Shown: positions 54,647 to 63,681, counted from the stretch's first letter. The stretch: DNA of 64,000 nt from Novosphingobium sp. (GCF_027489515.1 NZ_JAIXZS010000071.1:1-64000), one strand, 5' to 3'. Notes: generated by a model from the sequence alone, not told the origin. Numbers and translations are program-made.

Positions 54647-54970
54647 CCCAGAGCCCGTTCCGCATGGCGGGACGGGCTTTTCTTATGCCCGCCGACCAGA
54701 GCCAGCAGCATACCCGCACTGCGGCATGCTGCTTTGGCACGGCTGTGCCGACCGTCAACGGACAAGTCATTCCCCTGCGGTGACGTCCGGCCGCCATCGC
54801 CCTGTCTCCAGGTTTGATCTTCCCGCTCGATCCTTGCCGGTAAGGGGCACGGCCTCGTGTCCGTCAACCCGCAGGGGGTTTCCCTCGCACATGCTCGGTG
54901 ACGGTCTCATCCGGCCCCTTGTTTTCGGCGTTGGTGGGAATGGTTCCGCCAGAGGAACTGGAGACAGCTC
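54647..54970 (+). other. 324-base gap with three hairpins
   Basis: No gene is supported. It holds AGCCCGTTCCGC / GCGGGACGGGCT (54652-54663, 54667-54678) followed by TTTCTT, a terminator; then AGCAGCAT / ATGCTGCT (54704-54711, 54726-54733) followed by TT; then GGCAC-GGCT-GTGCC (54736-54749). The rest, up to the GGAGAC site of the next gene, is GC-rich and without a recognised promoter. Confidence 0.55.
54652..54684 (+). terminator. terminator after the DUF7007-like gene
   Basis: A 12-bp stem with one G-U pair and a three-base loop, followed by TTTTCTT. Third copy of the AGCCCG-type hairpin in this block. Confidence 0.7.
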
Positions 54971-55165
54971 ATGACCGACCACACGCCCCCTTATGGTTCC
55001 GACGATATCGCGTTCTGGCCCGATGGCACCTGGGGCACGCCCGGCGATGTCCGGGTCGGTGAATATGCGCATATGACCGACGTCAATGAGATCGTGCGCT
55101 GTGACGATCATGCCCGTCTCAAGGCGCTGGGCGTCGAGGAAGACCTCGAAATCGATCCCCGGTGA
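54971..55165 (+). CDS. 64-residue protein of unknown function
   Basis: CTGGAGACAGCTC before the ATG gives a good ribosome binding site of the same wording as in the repeated leaders. MTDHTPPYGSDDIAFWPDGTWG, then EYAHMTDVNEIVRCDDHARLK. Acidic. No family recognised. Upstream of the giant helicase gene. Confidence 0.6.
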   Translation: MTDHTPPYGSDDIAFWPDGTWGTPGDVRVGEYAHMTDVNEIVRCDDHARLKALGVEEDLEIDPR

Positions 55166-55178
55166 GAGGGAGAGGCTG

Positions 55179-55201
55179 GGCCGGGAAGGGAGAACCCGGC
55201 C
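55179..55201 (+). promoter_or_regulatory. leader hairpin upstream of the strawberry-notch gene
   Basis: GGCCGGG (55179-55185) and CCCGGCC (55195-55201) with a nine-base purine loop, inside a leader that begins with GAGAGGGAGAGG as the repeated leaders do. The outer stem of those leaders is not kept, so it is at most a distant relative. Confidence 0.45.
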
Positions 55202-55259
55202 GGGGTGAGAGAGCGTCCGGCGGGTTTCTCCTGTTGCGCTCTCCCGGAGACCTTCCCCC

Positions 55260-58200
55260 ATGACCCAGCCTTTGTCCGACGCGGCGCTTCGCACCGCTCC
55301 TTCCCCAGCCGCATCCGGATTCGCCACGAAAGGCCTTGCCCTACTGGCTGCCGCACGCGGCCTTCTGCCCGGCCTTGAGGCCGGGCGGCCGATCGATAGC
55401 GCAGTGCTGCGCGCCGCCATGGCGGACGCTTTCGGCGGGACCGATGCGGATGGCGCGTGGGACTGGAAAAGCGCCTATGATGCGTGCGAGGCTGCCGAGA
55501 TCCTGTTCCTGCGCCGCTACGGTCAGACGATCACCGGCCGCTCCCCTGCGAGCGCGCTGGCGCTGATCGAGCGCGTGGCCGGCCTGCTGCCGACGCATAC
55601 GCGCCGTTCGGAAACCTCGCAGGCACTCCAGCAATATTCAACGCCCCCGGGCCTTGCCTATGTCGCCTCGATCGCGGCTGCGCTGGTTCCCGGCGATCAT
55701 GTGCTGGAACCCTCCGCCGGCACCGGCATGATGGCCGTCCATGCCCTCCTCGCGCGGGCAGGCCTGACGCTTAACGAGCTGGCCGAGACCCGCGCCGAAT
55801 TGCTTGGATCTCTGTTTCCCGGCATTGCCGTCTCGCGGCACGACGCCGCCTCGATCGACGATCGGCTGCGGCTTGCTGTGCGCCCGACCGTGGTGATGAT
55901 GAACCCGCCCTTTTCGGCAGTTGCTCATGTCGACCGGACGATGCGTGACGCTGCGATGCGCCATATCGCCTCGGCGCTGGCCCGTCTCGAACCGGGCGGC
56001 CGTCTGGTCGCGATTACCGGCGCGTCCTGCTCGCCGGATGCACCCACCTGGCGCGACGCCTTCGTGAAGTTGCAGGAACATGCCCGCGTTGTGTTCACCG
56101 CCGCGATCGACGGGAAGGTCTATGCCAGGCACGGCACGACCATCGACACGCGGTTGACCGTCATCGACAAAGTGCCGGCGGACGATCCCATCGTTCTGCC
56201 CACGAGCGCGGGCATCGCGCCCGATACCGCGACGCTGCTGGGCTGGGTGCTCGACCAGGTGCCGCCGCGCTCGCCCGTCACGCCGTCGCCGGTTTCCGTG
56301 CTGCCGGTCAGTGCATCGGCGTCTCCGGCTCGCACGAAGACCCGCGCCGTCGTTGCGCCATCGGTGCCGGTGCCAGCCTCGCCGGACTTGGCTGCGATCG
56401 AGCTGGCCTATGAGACGATCGACTGGGCGCCGCCCGCCGAACGGCTGAGCGAGGGCATCTACGAACCCTATGCGCTCCAGTCGCTGCGCATCGAGGGTGC
56501 GCAGCCGCATCCGACGCCGCTGGTCCAGTCAGCGGCGATGGCCTCGGTCGCGCCGCCCAAACCCTCTTACCGGCCGCATCTTCCGCCGCAGTTGGTGACG
56601 CTCGGCATCCTGTCCGACGCGCAACTGGAATCAGTAATTTATGCCGGCGAGGCTCATGCGGGCCATCTGTCCGGCGCGTGGAAGGTCGATGCGACCTGCG
56701 ATGTCGTGACCGCTGCGCGCGAGGAGGCGGCGGATGCCGTCAAGTTTCGTCGGGGCTGGTTCCTCGGCGACGGCACCGGCGCGGGCAAGGGCCGGCAGGT
56801 CGCCGCGATCATCCTCGATAACTGGCTGAAAGGCCGCCGCCGTGCGGTATGGCTGTCGGTCTCGGATCGGTTGCTCGAGGATGCGCAGCGTGACTGGTCG
56901 GCGCTCGGACAAGAACGGCTGCTGGTAACGCCGCTCTCGCGCTTCAAGCAGGGCAGCGCTATTCGTCTGGAAGAGGGCGTGCTGTTCACCACCTATGCGA
57001 CGCTGCGTTCGCAGGACCGTGGCGGCAAGAAATCGCGCGTCGAGCAGATCGTCGCATGGCTGGGGGCGGATTTCGACGGCGTGATCGTGTTCGACGAGGC
57101 GCACGCCATGGCCAATGCCGCCGGCGGCAAGGGCGAGCGCGGCGATGTTGCGCCTTCGCAGCAGGGGCGTGCCGGTCTCCGGCTCCAGCATGCGCTGCCC
57201 AATGCCCGCATCGTCTATGTCTCGGCCACCGGCGCGACCACGGTGCAGAACCTCGCCTATGCCCAGCGGCTCGGCCTGTGGGGCGGCGACGATTTCCCGT
57301 TCGCGACGCGCGGCGAGTTCGTCACCGCGATCGAAAATGGCGGGGTCGCGGCCATGGAGGTGCTGGCCCGCGATCTCAAGGCGTTGGGGCTCTATGCCGC
57401 CCGTTCGCTGTCCTTCGACGGTGTCGAATATGAGATGCTCGAGCACCGGCTGACCGGCGAGCAGATCCGCATCTACGACAGCTATGCCTCGGCGTTCGAG
57501 GTCATCCATAACAATCTCGACGCCGCGCTCGAAGCCGCTGGCGTCACCAGCGCTGCGCATGGCACCTTGAACCGTCAGGCCAAGGCGCAGGCCAAGTCGG
57601 CCTATCAGGGCATGCTCCAGCGCTTCTTCAACCATCTCATCACCAGCATGCAGACGCCCGCCGTCGTGGCCAGCATCGCGCGCGACCTGGATGCGGGCCA
57701 TGCGGCGGTGGTGCAGATCGTCTCGACCGGCGAGGCGATGCAGGAACGCCGTCTTGCAGAGATCCCGGCGGATGAGTGGAACGACGTCTCGGTGGACATC
57801 ACGCCGAGGGACGGCGTTCTCTCCTACCTCCAGCACAGCTTCCCGGTGCAACTCTACGAGCCCTTCACCGATGGGGAAGGCAATCTCTCGTCCCGGCCGG
57901 TGACTGGCGAGGACGGCAATCCCGTCGTCAATCGCGAGGCGGTGCGCCGCCGCGACGATATGATCGAGCGGCTCGCGGCCCTGCCACCCGTTCCCGGCGC
58001 GCTCGACCAGATCGTCCAGCATTTCGGGACGGATATGGTGGCGGAGGTGACGGGCCGCTCGCGCCGCGTGGTGCCGAAGAAGGCCGATGACGGCTCGGTG
58101 CGCTTCTCGGTCGAGAACCGTCCGGCCTCCGCCGCGCTGCACGAGACCGACGCCTTCCAGAGCGATAAGAAGCGCATCCTGGTCTTTTCCGAAGCGGGCG

Positions 58201-59615
58201 GCACGGGCCGCTCCTATCATGCCGATCTCGGCGCGGTGAACCAGCGCCGACGTATCCATTATCTGCTCGAGGCGGGCTGGAAGGCCGATGCCGCGATCCA
58301 GGGCTTCGGGCGGACCAACCGGACCAATCAGAAACAGCCGCCGCTGTTCCGGCCGGTCTCGACCGATGTGAAAGCGCAGAAACGCTTCATCTCGACCATC
58401 GCCCGGCGTCTGGATTCGCTGGGCGCGATCACGCGCGGCCAGCGCCAGACCGGCGGGCAGAATATGTTCAGCGCGGCGGACAATCTCGAATCCTGGTACG
58501 CTCGCGATGCGCTGCGCCAGCTCTATGTCCTGCTCGCGCGCGGCAAGGTCGAGGGCTGTTCGCTCGCCCGCTTCGAAGCGGCGACCGGCCTGTCATTGCT
58601 CGACAGCGATGGCGGGTTGAAGGACGAACTGCCCGGGATCAACATCTTCCTCAACCGCATGCTGGCGCTGACCGTCGCCATGCAGAACCTGCTGTTCGAA
58701 GCCTTCGAGGGGCTGCTCACCGCGCGGATCGAGCAGGCGCAGGCGTCGGGCAGCTATGAGGTGGGGCTCGAAACCTTGCAGGCCGAGAGCTTCCGCATCG
58801 TCGGTCGCGCGCCGATCTACACCCATCCCGGCACCGGGGCGCAGACCGCGCTGCTGACGATCGAGCGCAAGGATCGGCTGACGCCCTTGTCGCTCGCCGA
58901 TGCGCTGGCCCAGGCCGAGACAAGTGGCGCGAAGCTGCTGGTGAATGCCAAAACCGGCAAGGCCGCGATCCAGCGCCGGGCGCGCAGCGTGACGGATGAT
59001 GACGGTGCGATCCATCCGCGCGTGCGCCTGGTCTGGCCGCTAACCGACAGCGTGATGGCGGCCGAGATGCTGCTTGCCGGTCATTGGGAAGAAGCGGATC
59101 GGGAGACGTTCAGCGCGGCCTGGACGAAGGAGCTGGACAGTCTGCCCACTCACGAGACCTCTAGCCTGCATATGGTGTCGGGGCTGCTGCTCCCGATCTG
59201 GAAGCTGCTGCCTGACGAATCGACCCGCGTCTATCGGCTCCAGAGCGACGATGGTGAGCGGATCATCGGTCGCCGCGTGTCTCCGGCCTGGGCAGCGCGC
59301 GTCGCCAACGATGACGGGCCGGTCAGACTGTTGGGCGAGGACGCGATGGCCATGCTGATGTCGGGCGAATCCTCGCTGATGCTGGCGCAGAACCAGAAGC
59401 TCCAGCGCGTGCGGGCGATGAACGACTGGCGCATCGAACTCACCGGGTTCAACGATCTCGGCGTCGAGCGGCTGAAGACCATGGGCTTGATCTCCGAGAT
59501 CGTCTCGTGGAAGCTGAAGCTCTATGTGCCGACAGGGGCTGTCGGCGTCGGCGTGCTGGAGGCTCTGCTCGATCGCTTTCCGATCGAACGGGTTCAGGCG
59601 CGTCAGGCCGCCTGA
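55260..59615 (+). CDS. strawberry-notch-type helicase with N-terminal methyltransferase-like domain
   Basis: 1451 residues. The N-terminal part has a SAM-methyltransferase fold signature: LEPSAGTGMMAVHAL near 148 and the catalytic-type MNPPF near 213. The central part is a superfamily 2 NTPase of the strawberry-notch kind: GDGTGAGKGRQVAA (about 503-516), FDEAHAMAN (about 610) and a later RTNRTNQKQPPLF with QGFGR as the arginine finger region. It resembles the large helicase/methyltransferase proteins on plasmids and conjugative elements of alphaproteobacteria, whose role is proposed to be protection or processing of transferred DNA. CCGGAGACC ribosome binding site. The Toprim gene follows 11 bases later. 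Confidence 0.85.
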   Translation: MTQPLSDAALRTAPSPAASGFATKGLALLAAARGLLPGLEAGRPIDSAVLRAAMADAFGGTDADGAWDWKSAYDACEAAEILFLRRYGQTITGRSPASALALIERVAGLLPTHTRRSETSQALQQYSTPPGLAYVASIAAALVPGDHVLEPSAGTGMMAVHALLARAGLTLNELAETRAELLGSLFPGIAVSRHDAASIDDRLRLAVRPTVVMMNPPFSAVAHVDRTMRDAAMRHIASALARLEPGGRLVAITGASCSPDAPTWRDAFVKLQEHARVVFTAAIDGKVYARHGTTIDTRLTVIDKVPADDPIVLPTSAGIAPDTATLLGWVLDQVPPRSPVTPSPVSVLPVSASASPARTKTRAVVAPSVPVPASPDLAAIELAYETIDWAPPAERLSEGIYEPYALQSLRIEGAQPHPTPLVQSAAMASVAPPKPSYRPHLPPQLVTLGILSDAQLESVIYAGEAHAGHLSGAWKVDATCDVVTAAREEAADAVKFRRGWFLGDGTGAGKGRQVAAIILDNWLKGRRRAVWLSVSDRLLEDAQRDWSALGQERLLVTPLSRFKQGSAIRLEEGVLFTTYATLRSQDRGGKKSRVEQIVAWLGADFDGVIVFDEAHAMANAAGGKGERGDVAPSQQGRAGLRLQHALPNARIVYVSATGATTVQNLAYAQRLGLWGGDDFPFATRGEFVTAIENGGVAAMEVLARDLKALGLYAARSLSFDGVEYEMLEHRLTGEQIRIYDSYASAFEVIHNNLDAALEAAGVTSAAHGTLNRQAKAQAKSAYQGMLQRFFNHLITSMQTPAVVASIARDLDAGHAAVVQIVSTGEAMQERRLAEIPADEWNDVSVDITPRDGVLSYLQHSFPVQLYEPFTDGEGNLSSRPVTGEDGNPVVNREAVRRRDDMIERLAALPPVPGALDQIVQHFGTDMVAEVTGRSRRVVPKKADDGSVRFSVENRPASAALHETDAFQSDKKRILVFSEAGGTGRSYHADLGAVNQRRRIHYLLEAGWKADAAIQGFGRTNRTNQKQPPLFRPVSTDVKAQKRFISTIARRLDSLGAITRGQRQTGGQNMFSAADNLESWYARDALRQLYVLLARGKVEGCSLARFEAATGLSLLDSDGGLKDELPGINIFLNRMLALTVAMQNLLFEAFEGLLTARIEQAQASGSYEVGLETLQAESFRIVGRAPIYTHPGTGAQTALLTIERKDRLTPLSLADALAQAETSGAKLLVNAKTGKAAIQRRARSVTDDDGAIHPRVRLVWPLTDSVMAAEMLLAGHWEEADRETFSAAWTKELDSLPTHETSSLHMVSGLLLPIWKLLPDESTRVYRLQSDDGERIIGRRVSPAWAARVANDDGPVRLLGEDAMAMLMSGESSLMLAQNQKLQRVRAMNDWRIELTGFNDLGVERLKTMGLISEIVSWKLKLYVPTGAVGVGVLEALLDRFPIERVQARQAA

Positions 59616-59626
59616 GGAGCCCTGTG

Positions 59627-60688
59627 ATGCCCACCCGTATACTGAGTAGCCCCGCCAGCCAGATCGCTTTTGCTCTCGCCGACAACGCTGAGGCGGTCTG
59701 CCGCCACTATCTCTCGAAGGGCCGCAAGGAAGGCCGATACTGGCTGGTGGGCGATGTCCGTAATACGCCAGGGCGCAGCCTCTACGTCCGTCTCTCCGCG
59801 TCCCCCGACGGGCGCGGGGCGGCGGGCAAATGGACGGACGCGCAGTCCGGCGATCATGGCGATCTGCTCGACATCATCGCTATGGCTCGAAACTGCCGGA
59901 CCCTACGCGAGACGCTCGCCGAAGCGCGCCATTTTCTGCGTCTGCCCATGCCGCCGACGGTGGCGGATGCGCCTTTACGACGGACCAAGGCGCCGACTGG
60001 GACGCCCGAGGCGGCGCGGCGGCTCCATGCCGGTTCCAAGCCGATCGCAGCCAGTCTGGCGCGAACCTATCTCGCCTCCCGGCACATCACCGATCTCACC
60101 GGTTGCGAGGCGCTGCGGTTTCACGCTTCCTGCTGGTATCGTGCATCGGACGAGGATGAACCCGACGTCCGGGCCACATGGCCGGCGATGATCGCGGCCG
60201 TCACCGATCTCGATGGCAGCATCACGGGCGTCCATCGCACCTGGCTCGCATTCGACGGCTCTGCCAAGGCGCCAATCGCCTATCCCCGCCGCGCCATGGG
60301 CGACCTGCTCGGAAACGGGGTGCGGTTCGGGCGTGCCGGTGCGGTGATGATGGCCGGCGAGGGCATCGAGACCCTATTGTCGCTGCGCCAGGCCATGCCC
60401 ATGATGCCGGGGATCGCGGGGCTTTCTGCCGCCCACCTCGGTGCCATCCTGTTCCCGGCAGGCTTGAAACGCCTCTATGCCGCGCGCGACGACGATCCGG
60501 CCGGCGCGGGAGCGCTCAAGACATTGACCGAAAGGGCGATCCCGGCGGGCATCGAGGTCGTGCCGCTCGAACCCAGGCTCGGCGATTTCAACGACGACCT
60601 CATGGCCTTCGGACGCGAGCGTCTGGCGGCAGGGCTTCGGGCTCAACTCCGGGCCGGGGATGCCGCACAGTTCCTGACAGTCGGTTGA
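59627..60688 (+). CDS. Toprim-domain protein (primase-like, DUF7146 type)
   Basis: 353 residues. The N-terminal region (GRYWLVGDVRNTPGRSLYVRL, KWTDAQSGDHGDLLDII) resembles the DUF7146 domain that precedes Toprim in mobile-element primase/helicase proteins. The Toprim domain has the metal-binding Glu in MAGEGIETLLSLRQ and DxD in YAARDDDPAGAGAL. It has no zinc finger or polymerase domain in view, so it may work with the large helicase gene 11 bases upstream in priming or repairing transferred DNA. GAGGAG ribosome binding site. Confidence 0.8.
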   Translation: MPTRILSSPASQIAFALADNAEAVCRHYLSKGRKEGRYWLVGDVRNTPGRSLYVRLSASPDGRGAAGKWTDAQSGDHGDLLDIIAMARNCRTLRETLAEARHFLRLPMPPTVADAPLRRTKAPTGTPEAARRLHAGSKPIAASLARTYLASRHITDLTGCEALRFHASCWYRASDEDEPDVRATWPAMIAAVTDLDGSITGVHRTWLAFDGSAKAPIAYPRRAMGDLLGNGVRFGRAGAVMMAGEGIETLLSLRQAMPMMPGIAGLSAAHLGAILFPAGLKRLYAARDDDPAGAGALKTLTERAIPAGIEVVPLEPRLGDFNDDLMAFGRERLAAGLRAQLRAGDAAQFLTVG

Positions 60689-61056
60689 AGGGCAGCGGAT
60701 GACAGCGCGGGCTGGGTGGATCATCGCCACCGTCTTCAGCCTGTAGGGACGCCGCGCACTCGGCCTTCGGGAGAGGGCGACTGCGGCAGTCGGCCCGGGA
60801 CGACAATGGCTACGCGGACGCTATTTTCCGCCGGGACAGTCTGTTGGCGCATTGCCGGTGCAAAAAACCGGTTCCCACTTTTTTGCGCAATGCTTGGCGG
60901 TCCCTTTGCATCGCGAGGCAAAATAGCGCCGCTGCGCCATCCTGCGCTTCGCTGCGGCCTCGCCCCATGGGGCGCGGTGCAGTCCCGTTCCGCCCGCCGC
61001 TGGCCGTCGCCACGAAGGCCGCGAGAGGCGCGGCGCACAGGCACGGAAGAATTTCG
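60689..61056. other. 368-base gap with an inverted repeat
   Basis: No gene is supported; possible frames here have no ribosome binding site or family likeness. It includes the inverted repeat at 60849-60893 and a very GC-rich stretch (60930-61040). Confidence 0.5.
60849..60893 (+). repeat. bulged inverted repeat with A/T tracts
   Basis: GCATTGC-CGGT-GCAAAAAA (60849-60867) pairs with TTTTTTGC-GCAATGC (60879-60893): seven plus eight base pairs with a CGGT bulge and an 11-base loop. An A6/T6 pair in GC-rich DNA is striking. It could be an mRNA structure or a protein site before the DUF2493 gene. Confidence 0.5.
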
Positions 61057-61983
61057 ATGACCCACGATGACCAGCCCCAGGATCCGCAGCCCGGCTCCAC
61101 CGCCTTTCTCCTGCAGGAAATGCAGCTCTTCGGCTACCGGCCCTATGATGATGAACCCGACCATCGCCTGCTACCCGACGAGCGCATCGCCGGCGGCGCG
61201 GTCGCCGAGATGTTCGACGCCCTGGTCTCGTGCCTGATCGACACGCGGATCGAACCCGACCTTGAGGATCTTGCCTGGGGCATCGTCAATGTCTTCCACC
61301 GTGCGGGCGAACGGATCGAGCGCGAACTCGACGACAATGAGCAGGCGCAAAAACGCATGCAGCGAGAACAGGATGGCAGCGAGGTCAAGTCGGTCGAGTT
61401 GGAGCGCGCGATCGCCGAGGGCGTCACGATGCTCGAACGCCGCGACACCATGGAGTTCTTCCGCGACGCCGCCGCGGACCAGTTCCGCATCCATCTGCGC
61501 AAGCCCTGGCTTCCCCGTTCCGGTCCGATGGTCAACCACAAGGCGCTGACCTCGGCGGTTCTCGACAGCCGCAAGCATGTCGACAAACGGGCATTCCAGA
61601 AGCAGCGCGTGCTCGATCCCGATGGCGTGCGCATCGCCTTCACCGGTGGCGCCGATTTCAACGATCACCAGCGCATCTATGCGGTGCTCGACAAGGTCCA
61701 TCAGCAACTGCCGTCCATGATCCTCATGCATGGCGCGACCCCGACCGGCGCGGAACGCATTGCCGCCTGTTGGGCACGCGACCGCAATGTGCCGCAGGAT
61801 CCCTACCGCCCCGACTGGAACCGGCATAAGAAAGCCGCGCCCTTCAAGCGCAACGACGCCATGCTCGAAACCTGTCCCAAGGGCGTCATCGTCTTCCCCG
61901 GCACCGGCATCCAGGACAATCTTGCCGACAAGGCAAGGCGGATGGGCATCCGCGTCTGGGATTTCCGGAAACGGGCCGGGTGA
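61057..61983 (+). CDS. DUF2493 (SLOG-family) protein
   Basis: 308 residues from the ATG after GGAAGA. The C-terminal DUF2493 domain has FTGGADFNDHQRIYAVLDKV, ILMHGATPTGAERIAACWA and FKRNDAMLETCPKGVIVFPGTGIQDNL, a Rossmann-like SLOG fold expected to bind a nucleotide or NAD-derived ligand. The N-terminal half is helical (RERAGERIERELDDNEQAQKRMQ-type coil). Common in conjugative elements; ligand and role unknown. Confidence 0.8.
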   Translation: MTHDDQPQDPQPGSTAFLLQEMQLFGYRPYDDEPDHRLLPDERIAGGAVAEMFDALVSCLIDTRIEPDLEDLAWGIVNVFHRAGERIERELDDNEQAQKRMQREQDGSEVKSVELERAIAEGVTMLERRDTMEFFRDAAADQFRIHLRKPWLPRSGPMVNHKALTSAVLDSRKHVDKRAFQKQRVLDPDGVRIAFTGGADFNDHQRIYAVLDKVHQQLPSMILMHGATPTGAERIAACWARDRNVPQDPYRPDWNRHKKAAPFKRNDAMLETCPKGVIVFPGTGIQDNLADKARRMGIRVWDFRKRAG

Positions 61984-62091
61984 TCCGGAATTTGAAACGA
62001 AACAAGAACAAGAATCTTGCGCTCAGGGACGTCGATGCCCTATCTTATAGATCTGCCGCATGGGCTGGCGGATTCTAGCAGGGGATTTTCG

Positions 62092-62277
62092 ATGACGGGC
62101 AAGGCTGCTCGCAACGCCGAGCTTGAAAGGCTTCATAGCGAAGGCGCCAGTTATGCGGCGCTCGGTCGCCAGTTCAACCTATCGCCTGCGCGCGTCACAC
62201 AGCTGATCGCAAGGGTGAGGCGCATGCGCAAAACCATGGCGCTGCGTCTGGATGCCCCTTTGCGTCACACGACATGA
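62092..62277 (+). CDS. small helix-turn-helix DNA-binding protein
   Basis: 61 residues, start chosen after AGGGGA. ELERLHSEGASYAALGRQF followed by [16 protein letters not shown] is a sigma-region-4-like helix-turn-helix. Overlaps the glycosylase gene by four bases (ATGA). It may regulate this pair or the element; targets unknown. Confidence 0.7.
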   Translation: MTGKAARNAELERLHSEGASYAALGRQFNLSPARVTQLIARVRRMRKTMALRLDAPLRHTT

Positions 62278-62876
62278 GCGTCCTGTTCACGCCATCTGAT
62301 GGGCAACCACGCTGCCTGTGGTGTGCGGCGTCGACCGACTATATCGCCTATCATGACAGCGAATGGGGTTTTCCGGTCGACGACGATCGCCGCCTGTTTG
62401 AGAAATTGAGTTTGGAAGGCTTCCAGTCCGGCCTGTCCTGGCGGACCATTCTCACCAAGCGCGAGAATTTTCGTGCAGCCTTTGCGAGGTTCGAGATCGA
62501 TCGCGTTGCGGCCTTTGGAGAGGCCGATGTCGAACGGCTGCTGCAGGACGCAGGCATCGTGCGGCACCGCGGCAAGATCGAGGCCGTGATCAACAATGCT
62601 GCCAGGGCGCAGGACCTCGTGCGCGAGGCCGGATCGCTTGCCGCCTATGTCTGGAGCTTCGAGCCGCAGGGCGGGGATATCCCGTATCTCGCCTCGACCT
62701 CGCCGGTCTCGGTCGCAATGTCAAAGGATCTGAAGAAGCGCGGCTGGGCGTTCGTCGGCCCCACCACGGTCCATGCCTTCATGCAGGCGATGGGGCTCAT
62801 CAACGATCATGCCGAAGGCTGCGTCACCCGCGCGAAAGCGCAGCGCGCCCGTGAGGCGTTCCGGCGGCCGGCCTGA
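62274..62876 (+). CDS. tag: DNA-3-methyladenine glycosylase I
   Basis: 200 residues. Removes 3-methyladenine from DNA in base excision repair. The zinc ligands are in place: Cys14, His27 (YIAYHDSEWG, same spacing as C4-H17 in E. coli Tag), His179 and Cys183 (NDHAEGC). GFQSGLSWRTILTKRENFRAAF carries the catalytic Glu region. It overlaps the helix-turn-helix gene, so both are expressed together. A repair gene as cargo inside the element block. Confidence 0.93.
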   Translation: MSVLFTPSDGQPRCLWCAASTDYIAYHDSEWGFPVDDDRRLFEKLSLEGFQSGLSWRTILTKRENFRAAFARFEIDRVAAFGEADVERLLQDAGIVRHRGKIEAVINNAARAQDLVREAGSLAAYVWSFEPQGGDIPYLASTSPVSVAMSKDLKKRGWAFVGPTTVHAFMQAMGLINDHAEGCVTRAKAQRAREAFRRPA

Positions 62877-63357
62877 ACGGATCTTCCCGAATATCGTCCG
62901 GCCCATGGCGATGGCGCGATGCAGCCGAGCCCGTTGCGGCACGAACAGCGGTGCTATCGCCGAAGGTTTGCGGGAAAGCGTTGCGCCGCGACTCGCCCAC
63001 GCGCCGCGCCTGATGCGCGGAGGGCTGATGCGATGCCCCTGAGTCGGCGGTGGGAAAGCTTGCAATTCTGGGGCTGAGGCGTGCGATAGGCATGCGCCAC
63101 TACAACGGATCTTCAGACAGGTCGGCTATGGCCACAGCGGACTGCCTCCGGGCTGCTGGAGACCAACCCCTCTTTTGTCGCCTGATACGAGCCTCGGCCG
63201 CCTGGGCCGTCAACCCCATAGCCACCCCATCAGGCAGGCCTGATGGGGACCCCGACCAGGGGTTCCCCTCCGCTGACGCTCCGGTGACGTCGGCACCCGG
63301 TCTCTCCTGTGGGCGCCATCGGGGATGGTCCCCGAGCAACCACAAGGAGTTTTCGTC
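62877..63357. other. 481-base gap between tag and DUF736 genes
   Basis: No gene is supported. It includes the perfect palindrome at 63225-63248 and a short GC-rich stretch, and ends with the AAGGAG site of the DUF736 gene. A promoter for DUF736 and following transfer genes should be here. Confidence 0.5.
63225..63248. repeat. perfect 11-bp inverted repeat with two-base spacer
   Basis: CCCCATCAGGC (63225-63235), AG, GCCTGATGGGG (63238-63248). Such a short spacer fits a dimeric repressor site better than an RNA loop. It is 110 bases before the DUF736 start codon. Confidence 0.6.
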
Positions 63358-63681
63358 ATGGCCACGATCGCCAACCTCACTGTGAAGAATGACGGCAGCA
63401 TGGAGGGCATGCTCGCCACCCTGACCGTCCAGGCCCCGATCGCCATCGTCCCCAACGGCCGCAAGGTGAAGGACAGCGAGCCCGACTACCGCATCTTCAG
63501 CCGCAAGACCGGCTATGAGCTGGGTGGCGGCTGGAACCGCTTCTCCCAGACCACCGGCGCCGAATATACCTCGGTGTCGCTGATGGCGCCGGAGTTCGAC
63601 GCTCCGATCTACGGCAACATCGCCAACGCGCCGGGCGACGATCCGGCCAAGAAGGTCATCATCTGGAATCCGCCGGCCTGA
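63358..63681 (+). CDS. DUF736 protein
   Basis: 107 residues, AAGGAG ribosome binding site. MATIANLTVKNDGSMEGMLATL, the IAIVPNGRKVKDSEPDYRIF core and GAEYTSVSLMAPEFDAPIYG are the DUF736 pattern, found next to conjugation genes of alphaproteobacterial plasmids and integrative elements. The fold may bind single-stranded DNA or a partner protein; no function is established. In related elements it precedes DUF2840 and a signal peptidase of the transfer region, so transfer genes may begin just outside the window. Confidence 0.85.
   Translation: MATIANLTVKNDGSMEGMLATLTVQAPIAIVPNGRKVKDSEPDYRIFSRKTGYELGGGWNRFSQTTGAEYTSVSLMAPEFDAPIYGNIANAPGDDPAKKVIIWNPPA

Noticed and set aside
63050..63357. Coding frame in the gap before DUF736
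   Set aside because: No ribosome binding site, no domain pattern, and it runs through the palindrome into the next gene in another frame.
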